From positions 1,674,001 to 1,738,000 of the forward strand of contig BEDY01000005.1 in the NCBI GenBank assembly GCA_002335605.1: DNA of 64,000 bases. Direction: 5' to 3'. This DNA is from Prillingera fragicola (taxonomy: Eukaryota > Basidiomycota > Tremellomycetes > Trichosporonales > Trichosporonaceae). The notes under the pieces are model-generated. The model saw only the letters and a list, made by a program, of their open reading frames with translations. It did no database searches and was not told where the DNA came from. Position 1 is the first letter of the stretch; each line of letters opens with the position of its first letter. This document shows, piece after piece, positions 55,963 to 64,000 of the stretch. Position numbers and translations under genes: made by a program.

Positions 55963-57313
55963 TGTGAAAGCGTCAACTGTGGCAACAAGTGGGCTTCAAG
56001 AGACCACGCACAGTCACCTATATCACTACCACCCCAGACCTTTGTCGTCGCTTCAGTCGCTTTGACCAACAACACCCTATCGGCCACCCCCGAGAATGAC
56101 AATGCCAGAAACAGCACGCACATGCGCAACAGACACCATTTCCGGACGAAACGGGGTATGCAACGCCGTCGCTGGTCGTGTGAGCAGCTTGTTGCTGAAC
56201 CCGGTTCCACAGTCGCCCTCTACATCCTCTCCTCACATGCACAATGACGAAGGAGCTAGTGCGACGTTTGCTACAGGCACCCGCTGGACTGCATCACGTT
56301 GTGCCAACAGCAAGTGCATGTGACGCGAGCGTGCGGCGCAGTGACGGCGTGGTGCGGCGTGGTGTGCGGCGCGGCGGCACAAGGTGGGTCGGTGGTGCTA
56401 TTCTCGGCACGCTGTCGGCGTATGGCTGCGACTGCGGAGTGTACGCAGACTGAAGGGGCTCGGAAATAGTTTGGGTAATCGTATTTGTTTCTAGATGTGC
56501 AGATGGGCTAGGATGCACGTTGGACAACGAGATGGCGAATGGAGCGATGAGTAGACAACGATGGTGGCCAGCCCAGTGGTGGCCGGAAACATACTCCGAC
56601 CGTGGGCCTGATCATAGCCTGGGGGGGGTGGAGGTGGATGTGAATGACCATCGACCACACACTCCAACTGTTCATGGCCATTCCTGATGAAAAACGAGCA
56701 ACTGATACACTGTATGCAAACTGGGCTTCAACCCAGCATGGCTAGGCTCCTTTAGAACCGACACTCTTCCACTTTTGCTTTTGCGGCCCCGCAACCCTGT
56801 CACCTCACCACTACCCCAGTTCAAAGACCACGGATCCCTTGCACCCTACCCCCGCAGAGAATGATACGCAAAGTCACCGCTCCCCACGGGCCACCCCTTC
56901 CAAGCAGCAAGCTGCTGCATTCCTGATCACCCTCCCCGGAAGCGCCAATACACCCACGGATGATGACTGATCACTCCCATCGTCTGCGGCGACCTTGGCC
57001 AGCCGGGTATGGGTGCCCCGGAAGTGTGCTCCGTGTCATCGGGTCGGGCCGACATCCCTGCACTGATGATGGCGGCGCCGCTCCGCCGACTTTGTGTTCG
57101 ACGACCCAGCGATGAGGATGCATTGACGCAGCTTCGTTCAGAAACCTGCCCAGATGGCCAAGATGCATCCATAGGAGACTGCCTCCAGTGACGCGCAACC
57201 TGGCAGACGATCCGTAGCGCTCCACAGTAACGTCAACTCCCATCAATCCCCTAATCCCCTGTGCAGCCAATAACGTGCATCCTAACCTACTATACACTTT
57301 TCAAAACCGATGC
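55963..57313. other. Intergenic region, no gene seen
   Basis: Promoter of the Git1-like gene at the left and 3' side of maleylacetate reductase at the right; nothing coding recognised. Confidence 0.5.
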
Positions 57314-58544
57314 CTAAATCTTCGACTTTTGCTCCACTGCCGGGGGCTTGCCGTCAAAGGCATTGGTCAACAAGCGGAGCAGCTTGTCGTGCTCGAGCGG
57401 CGCAGGGTTCGGGTACTGGGCCTTTGCGGCGAGCTCGGCGGCCTTTTCGAGGTCTTCCCTCTTGAGGCCCAGGTCGGACAGCTTGCGCACCGTGCCGAGG
57501 GTGGTCTCGAGCTCCCAGAGCTTTTGCGCCGCCTCGCCGCCGGAACAGCCAATGGCGCCGCCAATCTTGTCCATCGCGTCCATGGCGTACGGCGTGTTGT
57601 AGGCCATGGCATGGGGGAGGACGACGGTGTGGGTGTCGGCGTGGGGGAGGCCAAAGGTGCCGCCGAGGGTGTGGCAGAGCTTGTGGTGGATGGCCATGCC
57701 GACGTGGCCGAGACACACGCCTGCGGCCCACGCACCTGCCTGCGCCTGCGAGCGGGCCTCGACGTCGTTGGGCGTGTCCTTGAGCTTGAGCAGGGCTTTG
57801 TACAGGTTGGAAATGCCTGAGACCGCGACGCCCTCGATGATGGGGTTGATCTGGGGAGAGTAGAGGGCCTCAACGCAGTGTGCGATTGCGTTGATGCCGG
57901 AAGTGTAGGTGAGCTGCTGCGGGAGGGAGAGTGTGAGGTCGACGTCGTAGACGATTGTCTTGGGCAGGATGGCGGGGTCGGAACGCGTGGTCTTGAGGTT
58001 GTTGACCGTCTCGCCCAGAATGGGCGTGGCCTCGGACCCGGCGTAGGTCGTAGGGACTGCAATGTGGGGCGCGCCGGTGCGAATCGAGAGGGCCTTGCCG
58101 AGGCCGACAGTCGAGCCGCCGCCAATTGAGATCAGGCAATCGGCGTTGACCGACTTGGCATACTCGAGCGCCTTGAGGGTAACGTCCTCGGGCGTGTGCA
58201 TGACGGCGTCTTTGCAGCTGCATTGTCAGCGCTGCCGGACGTCGGGTTGTGAGTTGAATGTCGACGACGCGGAGCACCGCGGACATGGCCGGCGCCGGTG
58301 GTGACTGCCTGTCCCACACTGCCTGCAGCTCCACATCTCACTTCTGTCCGACTCACATGCCAGCGACGAGCCCTCCGAGGCTCTCCTTGATCTTGTTGGC
58401 GAGGTCGAGCTGGCGCTGAGTGTCCTCGGTGACGAGCAGGACATGCTTGACGTTGAGACGCTTGACCTCTTCTGGGATCTTTGCAATGGTGCCGCTGCCA
58501 AAGACGGTGCGGGGGATGTGAGCCTCAAAGGTGAATGGACGCAT
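57314..58544 (-). CDS. Maleylacetate reductase (iron-containing alcohol dehydrogenase family)
   Basis: Two exons, complement(join(57314..58217, 58357..58544)), 363 residues, the usual size. N-terminus FEAHIPRTVFGSGT, then the nucleotide-binding ISIGGGSTVGLGKAL, PTTYAGSEATPILG, a metal-site helix region with AIAHCVEALYS, and HHKLCHTLGGTFGLPHADTH near the C-terminal domain; this set is typical of maleylacetate reductases rather than butanol-type dehydrogenases. It reduces 2-maleylacetate to 3-oxoadipate with NAD(P)H in the cytosol, the step following ring cleavage of hydroxyquinol. It is divergent from the dioxygenase gene that makes its substrate. The intron of 139 nt is longer than most here. 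Confidence 0.93.
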
Positions 58545-59074
58545 TTTTGTCGTGTCTTGGAGAGTGGGCTGATGAGAGATGCGAGTGTCGTGCTGCTGTG
58601 AGGTTTTGTTGCTGCCAGAGCTGTGATAAGAGAGCAGAATGAGAGAATCAGTCAGCAAATAGTCGAGCAGAGCAGTGATGAGAGTGACGTCTTGGGTGTC
58701 CCGGAGGCGGCATGACCGCCGCCCCGGAGGATGGCTCGGAGTGCACTGCCGTTGCCGCCGGGCGCAGGCGGGGACCGGAGATCCGGAGTTTACATGGCCG
58801 CAAGTCGCCGCAACCTCCACCCGGGCATTCCATGCCCCCATGCACGATGACCGGCAGCTCAGCCAATGGCCTATGCATCCAGGAGCGCAACTCTACTATG
58901 CTGGGACGGGGCATGCAGAGGAAGAGCAAAGACCCCGCAGTAGGGCGCTGTTCTGGAAAGAGGACAATGCAGAAGATGAACACCCAGTACAAATACATTC
59001 CCACTCCACCATCTCCCTCTTGCTTTCGCCCACTCTCCCACACGACCACCATTCCTCACCAGAAATAACTCACA
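58545..59074. promoter_or_regulatory. Bidirectional promoter of the hydroxyquinol pathway genes
   Basis: 530 bases shared by the two divergent genes. It contains an inverted repeat GGCGG-N5-CCGCC at 58706-58720 (a CGG-N5-CCG site, as bound by Zn2Cys6 dimers) flanked by CCGGAGG elements at 58701 and 58724, plus two CCGGAG copies at about 58775 and 58783. Regulation through these is inferred. Confidence 0.5.
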
Positions 59075-60377
59075 ATGCCAAAGGTCTCTGACGTCCCCAA
59101 CCTCGGCAAGGCTGTCGTCGACGCCCTCGAGCGCGGCGCCCCCGACATTGACCTCAACGACCTCCCCAACCTCACCGACATGAGCGCCGACAAGCTCACC
59201 GAGAATGTGATTGCGATCAACGCGGGCACCAAGGATGCGCGCGCCAAATATGTCAACGAAGCGCTCGTCCGTCACATGCACTCGTTTGTCAAGGAGGTGC
59301 AGCTTACGACCGAGGAGTGGATGTGAGTTACCCAGTCCGTCGATGCGCTAGAAGGCGGAGCCAGCTGCAAGTCGACCTGCACGATCTCCTAGCTCTGGAG
59401 AGCAGAGCAGCAGGACCCAGCTCGTCATGAGCACCCCTTGAGGTCTCTCCTCGTGGCCCCGCAGCCCCACATCCTCCCACCTCCACAGAGCTGACTCCCC
59501 AGGTCGGCCATTCAGTTCCTCACCAAGACTGGCCAGATGTGCACCGATCTTCGCCAGGAGTTTATCCTGCTTTCCGACATCTACGGTGTCTCGGCTCTCG
59601 TCGACACTATCAACCACCCCAAGCCTGCGGGCGCTACCGAGGCCACTGTGCTCGGCCCGTTCTTTGTCGAGGATGCCAGGACTGTGAGTTTCCACCTTAG
59701 AGATGCCAGCAGGAGGTGCGAGCTGGACTATTGCTCAGCTCGGCACCTGCACTGGCTCTCGCCAGCTCGCTATTCGCTCCACTCGCGTGTAGCTGACGGT
59801 CCAGATTGAGATTGGCGAGGCCATTGCCTCGGAGGACAAGGGCGAGCCGATGGTTGTCAAGGGCCGCATTCTCGACATGCAGGGCAACCCTGTGCCCAAA
59901 TGTCTGATTGAGACCTGGGAGACCGACCAGGAGGGCTACTACGACACCCAGTACGGCGAGTACGAGCAGGACTGCCGTGGTCGTCTGTACTCGAACGAGA
60001 ACGGCGAGTACATGTTCCGCTGCGTCATGCCCGTCGCCTACCCTATTCCCAACGACGGTCCCGTCGGCAAGCTGCTCAGGTCTATTGGACGACACGTCTT
60101 CCGCCCCGCCCACCTGCACATGATGTTTGTTAAGGAGGGCATGGAGGAGCTCATCACGAGTCTCTACTTTAAGGGCGACATTTTCCTCACCTCGGACGCA
60201 GTCTTTGGTGTCAAGACTTCGCTCGTTGTTGACCCCAAGATGATCGAGGACGAGGCAGAGGCACGCAAGTATGGCTTCAAGGAGGCCAAGAGCTTCCGTC
60301 TCGTCGAGCGCGACTTTGTCCTCATTACCACCGAGGAGGCCCAGGCTCAGATCAAAAAGGTGCGCGAGGCTCTGTGA
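59075..60377 (+). CDS. Hydroxyquinol 1,2-dioxygenase (intradiol ring-cleavage)
   Basis: Three exons, join(59075..59322, 59503..59683, 59805..60377), 333 residues; introns of 180 and 121 nt are long for this window. The N-terminal helical dimerisation domain (FVKEVQLTTEEWMSAIQFLT) is followed by the intradiol core: GATEATVLGPFFVED, GNPVPKCLIETWETDQEGYY, then VAYPIPNDGPVG and RPAHLHMMF. The Tyr residues of EGYYDTQ and AYPIP and the two His of PAHLH are the ferric-iron ligands of the family. It opens hydroxyquinol (1,2,4-trihydroxybenzene) to maleylacetate. Catechol 1,2-dioxygenase is the alternative, but pairing with maleylacetate reductase favours hydroxyquinol. Confidence 0.93.
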
Positions 60378-60974
60378 GATTGTCCGCGGCAGAAAGTGTA
60401 TTTGTACATAGGAACGCATGGATTGTTATGGATCAACCAGATGGCCGGCAGTGCTGCACCTTGCCGTCTCTCAGGGGGCTGGACACGCCGGGCAAAACGA
60501 ACAAGGCCACATACACGGGGTGGCCAGAAAGTATCCTACTTTCAGCCGACTGCGATGAAGATCACAAGCTGACGAAAGGGTGCGGTGGTACGTCCGTTGC
60601 CATTGACAACCATTTGTTTTTGCTCCACCAGCCGCACTAGCGCGGCACAGCATGGCTATGGCTCTCTCTGATCCGGCACGAGATGCAGGCCATGCCGTTG
60701 TAGCATCATTCCTGGTCTGTAGGTCAGTTCCCATGGACTAAGATAGGACCGATCTCGGTGTCTCAGCGCCTCAAAAAGTGTAAGAGACGCATCGAGAAAT
60801 TCGGTCAAAAGTCCATCCACTTGCGTCCATTTGCACCATCCACGTTCGTCCAGGCCATGATTTCAACGGAAGCGTCAATGATCTTTCTCAGGCGATTTTC
60901 ATCTAATGAGACGTTGACAGCATACATAAGAGGTCCTCTCCAAGCTTCCCCCTCACCTTTAACATCATCGCACA
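60378..60974. other. Intergenic region, no gene seen
   Basis: 597 bases between the dioxygenase and the coiled-coil gene, AT-richer toward the right end, which should hold the promoter of the next gene. Confidence 0.45.
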
Positions 60975-62137
60975 ATGCTCAATTCAACGCCCAGCCCCAC
61001 CCACACTGCCACGACCATCTGCTCCTCACCCCCAGCATGCCACATCCAGCAGATCCACCCCGTCAGCCGCCAGCCACACACCCTCACTCTTGGGATCGAC
61101 TGCGTGCCCGGCTGCGTCATCGATGTAAACCTCACCTGCTCGCAGCATGACAAGCACGAGACGCGGGTGCTGTCCGCAGACAAGTGTCACGCTGCCATCA
61201 CGTATGGGACGTCGCCACACTCTGACGACCATTCCGAGACATGCGAGCCAGCTACCGAGTCTCCCTGCCCAGGCAATGCTGATCTTGACTGGCGTGCCGC
61301 CACCCTGTCGCAGCAAGAGCGTGCTCTGCAAGCGGAACGGGCCCTCCTTGCCCACGAGCGCGCCACTTTTGAAGCCGACCGGGACAAGTTCAAAGCGGTC
61401 AAGACGGCCTTTTCCAAGTGTGGTCGTGTATGGGCTGATGTCAACGATCCGACCAAAATCCTCCACATGGTGCTGGATGGGAGTGGTTCATCTAGCCAGT
61501 TGGCCGAGATGCAGCGCAAAATTCAGAGCCTCACGCATCAGGTCGCGTATGAGCAACAGAGGGTCGCGCACTGGTCCCAGACGTACCTGCAGGTGAGACA
61601 CACTTGGCGGCGCAAGGCGTGCAGCTGACAAGGACAGCTCCAGCAAAAGCAGCAAGCACAGCCCACCGCCGAACTTGGACCCTACATCACGCGCATCAAC
61701 CAGCTCGAGCTCGAGAAGCAGGCCCTCCAGGTCTCGCACACACAGCTCCAGACATGCCACGAATACCTCCAGTCCACGCACACGATCTGCAGATCAACCA
61801 CGACGAGCTTGAGATTTACAATGACACGCTCCAATTGATGTACGACACCCTCCACCCCGCTCACCTTAAGCTTGAGGAAAAGCACGCCACGCTGCAGGCA
61901 TGGTATGAGCAGACGGTGATCTCAAAGGGCCGGCTGCAGTGTCGGCTAAAGGAGCTGCTCGAGCGCAAGGACGAGCGGACTGTTGGGGAGGGGCTTTTGC
62001 GCGGGATGCGGTGGTTGGAGGCTGAGAGTCAGAGGATTGCCGCAAGGCAGGCTGCTGAGGATGCTGTTGCGCAGGAGATTATGGAGGAGGCTGAAGAGGA
62101 AGGGGCTGATGAGGGTGGGCTCATGGTGGTGGAGTAG
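60975..62137 (+). CDS. Coiled-coil hypothetical protein with uncertain second intron or frameshift
   Basis: Preferred model: join(60975..61592, 61638..61730, 61793..62137), 351 residues. The N-terminal 110 residues are Cys/His-rich and polar; then long heptad-like helices run from SQQERALQAERALLAHERAT to the acidic C-terminus (EIMEEAEEEGADEGG). Between 61731 and 61792 the sequence still reads like coiled coil in the upstream frame, yet the downstream part is in another frame. Either a 62-nt intron with a weak GTCTCG donor is removed or one base has been lost. No known domain besides coiled coil; function unknown. Confidence 0.6.
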
Positions 62138-62230
62138 GCGATGGGAGCAACTGTCCGGCCAAGGCTCATGCATTATAATTCACGGCTGGCTGTAGCGGTG
62201 GGATGCTGGGAGGCAATGCCAAGTTATTTA

Positions 62231-62470
62231 TGTGTTTTTGAGAAACACACAATGGCCATTAATGCGGTTCCAGTCTTTTCAGACGTGATATTTCAAAACG
62301 CACTACCCACAACCAGACACGGTGAAAGAGCAGCTTCTCGCTTTCAGCCATAGTTTTAAAACACACTACTAAAATCCCAGTGCAGCTTCAAACCGTGAAC
62401 CGATATCTCAAACCATGATACTGCCTACCTCAAAAGGAACTGTCACCATTATGTGTTTCTCAAAACACAC
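62231..62470. mobile_element. Small inverted-repeat element, MITE-like
   Basis: A 240-bp AT-rich segment whose ends are inverted copies: 62236-62255 and the complement of 62446-62465 match at 19 of 20 bases around TTTTGAGAAACACA. Each end is itself near-palindromic (TGTGTTT...AAACACA). Two related blocks (TTTCAAAACGCACT at 62291 and TTTAAAACACACT at 62355) lie inside. No coding capacity and no obvious target-site duplication. A non-autonomous transposon relic or a structured regulatory element are both possible. Confidence 0.5.
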
Positions 62471-62522
62471 TGCTGCATCATGTCCTTCGCCCCCCCTTCT
62501 CGACTGCCCACTCCTCTTGCAG

Positions 62523-62720
62523 CCCAAAGACGCGCGAGTGGCGGCCGTGTCGCGATGTACAGAGCTGGAGCAGGAGAACATGATGTTGCGCGCTCGTCAT
62601 CTGACTGTCAAGAGCAACTTGGCTGGGCTCAAGACTGCTGTTAAGGGTTTCGCTATGGTCAAACTTCTAGATGATATGCTGGGCGAGGACCGGGAGGCTG
62701 TGGTGAAGACGAAGGTTTGA
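62523..62720 (+). pseudogene. Orphan 3' exon of a coiled-coil gene
   Basis: After a pyrimidine-rich tract and a CTCTTGCAG acceptor-like end at 62522, an open frame reads PKDARVAAVSRC, then ELEQENMMLRARHLTVKSNL and ends at TGA 62720. It looks like the last exon of a coiled-coil protein like its neighbours. I could not find a convincing first exon; the inverted-repeat element lies immediately upstream. It may be a fragment or a gene whose start I missed (a possible ATG is at 62415). Confidence 0.35.
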
Positions 62721-63072
62721 GTCTGTCATACTCCGCTCCGCGACACCAGAGTCCCATAGCAATTGTATCCCAGGCATGAGTGACTTGTACTGGATGCTCT
62801 GTATACTATTTGAGTGAACACTGAAGCTCACACAAACAGCGGGTGGACCTCGTTGTTACTGCGAGGTGATATGCGTCAGTGGGAAGGTGCAGACAAGGAT
62901 GGGCGACTGGCAGGGCGTTTGTCCTCCACCGTCATCCACAACAAGACACCTTTCTTTCCATATCCTCATCCCTCTCGTCCTCACTTGAACTCTTACTCCC
63001 CTCCCCCCTTCTTCCTCTCTCACACACACAGTCCATCCACCACATCCGACTCCGTGCTCGTCGTCAGACGCT
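62721..63072. other. Short intergenic region
   Basis: 352 bases before the last gene, with a pyrimidine-rich leader (about 62960-63060). Confidence 0.45.
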
Positions 63073-64000
63073 ATGCCATCCTTCAGGGACGTCATGATGC
63101 CATTCAACCTCTTTACTCCGTCTCCTGCCGCCTCTCCCACCAGCGACACTGGTTCTATTGCCAGCAACACCCCAGCAAAGAGCGTTGCTCCCAGCGGCTC
63201 TACCACCCCAGTCAACAGCACCGACACCAGCCTCATCCCAGCCCCACCCAACATCACGTTCAGCAACTGCACGCTCAACAATGCCCACTGTCTAAAACAC
63301 CCACTCACTCCGCCAACGGACGGGGCCGAGTGTCTCTCCGGCGTTGCCACGCCCACAATGTATCCCACAATCCTTCCAACAGACACCGTGACAGAGCTGC
63401 AGCACACAGTCATCCGCCTCGAGGCCATTAACGCCGAACGCGCCGCCGCCGTCCGCACTCTTCGCGACGAAATCCGCGAACTCACAGTCAGCAACGTCAA
63501 GCTCGAGCTCGCCTCCCAGGGCGTCGGCACCTGGCAAGGCGCAATCTCGTCTAATGTATCTCCTGAGCCCACCCTCGACTGTTCAACCTTGCCTGCCAAT
63601 ACCGAGACTCTGCTGGACTCCCTCGTCGAGCTTGAGCCCACGGTCTCCAACCTGAATGACAACAGGTCTGCCTTTGAGTCTACTGGGAAGATGCAGTGTG
63701 ACGAGCTACAGGCCAAAATTGACGCGGCGACGCTCCTGGCCAAGGAAGAAGCTGCCAAGGACGCCGAGGCCTGGTCCCACAAGGTTGTCACCGGTATCCT
63801 CGTCAAGCAGCGTGATGCTCTGCAGGAGAAATTCAAGGAGCTGCAGGTTGAGCTGGATGCACTCAAGGTTGAGCGGGATGAGCTCAAGGCCAAGCAGAGC
63901 AAGACCGCCCCAGAGACAGCTTCGCAAAAGCCCCTAGACACCGATACTGGCAAGAAGGAGGTCAACAGCGAGCCGCCCAAGAAGAAGAAGAAGAAGGCCA
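63073..64000 (+). CDS. Partial coiled-coil hypothetical protein, running off the right edge
   Basis: From the ATG at 63073 the frame is open to the last base (309 codons so far, no intron needed). The N-terminal 100 residues are Ser/Thr/Pro-rich, followed by heptad-rich segments (ELQHTVIRLEAINAERAAAV and EKFKELQVELDALKVERDEL) and, at the edge, a basic run (PPKKKKKKA) that could be a nuclear localisation signal. Style and codon use resemble the coiled-coil gene at 61 kb. C-terminus unseen; function unknown. Confidence 0.7.
   Translation, partial: MPSFRDVMMPFNLFTPSPAASPTSDTGSIASNTPAKSVAPSGSTTPVNSTDTSLIPAPPNITFSNCTLNNAHCLKHPLTPPTDGAECLSGVATPTMYPTILPTDTVTELQHTVIRLEAINAERAAAVRTLRDEIRELTVSNVKLELASQGVGTWQGAISSNVSPEPTLDCSTLPANTETLLDSLVELEPTVSNLNDNRSAFESTGKMQCDELQAKIDAATLLAKEEAAKDAEAWSHKVVTGILVKQRDALQEKFKELQVELDALKVERDELKAKQSKTAPETASQKPLDTDTGKKEVNSEPPKKKKKKA

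Noticed and set aside
54664..56247. 527-codon plus-strand frame opposite the Git1-like transporter
   Set aside because: It runs across that gene's exons and introns on the other strand and resembles nothing known.

Overview
The window is nuclear DNA of a fungus, most likely a basidiomycetous yeast of the Tremellomycetes, possibly Trichosporonales. This rests on GC-rich coding sequence, many very short spliceosomal introns (mostly 34-65 nt, GTGAGT/GTAAGT/GTACGT donors, CTGAC/CTAAC-like branch sites), CFEM cell-wall proteins, Zn2Cys6 regulators, and a hydroxyquinol dioxygenase/maleylacetate reductase pair of the kind known from Trichosporon. The species assignment is inference. Gene models were built by hand from reading frame, splice signals and family knowledge. 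No rRNA, tRNA or CRISPR array was recognised.

Layout. 0-22 kb: a partial gene at the left edge; an MFS siderophore transporter with a near-perfect iron-GATA element; a type IIC-like cation P-type ATPase; a zinc-type (MDR) dehydrogenase; a GABA/amino-acid permease; a gene-poor stretch of about 4.9 kb; and two related GPI-anchored CFEM proteins. 22-37 kb: an apparent catabolic cluster made of divergent hydantoinase/oxoprolinase A and B genes, a Dal5-type permease, a YcsI/DUF1445 (D-glutamate cyclase-like) protein, a Zn2Cys6 regulator and a monocarboxylate-type transporter. An 8-bp element, CGGACCGC, recurs in two of its promoters. The parts fit uptake and hydrolysis of a 5-oxoproline- or hydantoin-like compound. 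37-43 kb: a small Gln/Gly-rich protein, a cupin and a secreted GH3 beta-glucosidase. 43.8-48.4 kb: a group of unrecognised genes. Two are clear tandem paralogs, one of which carries an in-frame TGA where the other has TGG. 48.5-60.4 kb: a Zn2Cys6 regulator, a Git1-like transporter, and a divergent maleylacetate reductase/hydroxyquinol 1,2-dioxygenase pair that turns hydroxyquinol into 3-oxoadipate. 61-64 kb: coiled-coil proteins of unknown function beside a 240-bp inverted-repeat element; the last gene runs off the right edge.

The most unusual signals are the putative oxoproline cluster with its shared motif, a candidate single-nucleotide exon between two hairpin-containing introns in the Dal5-type permease, two separate 10-nt microexons in conserved domains, the nonsense-bearing tandem paralog, and the small inverted-repeat element.
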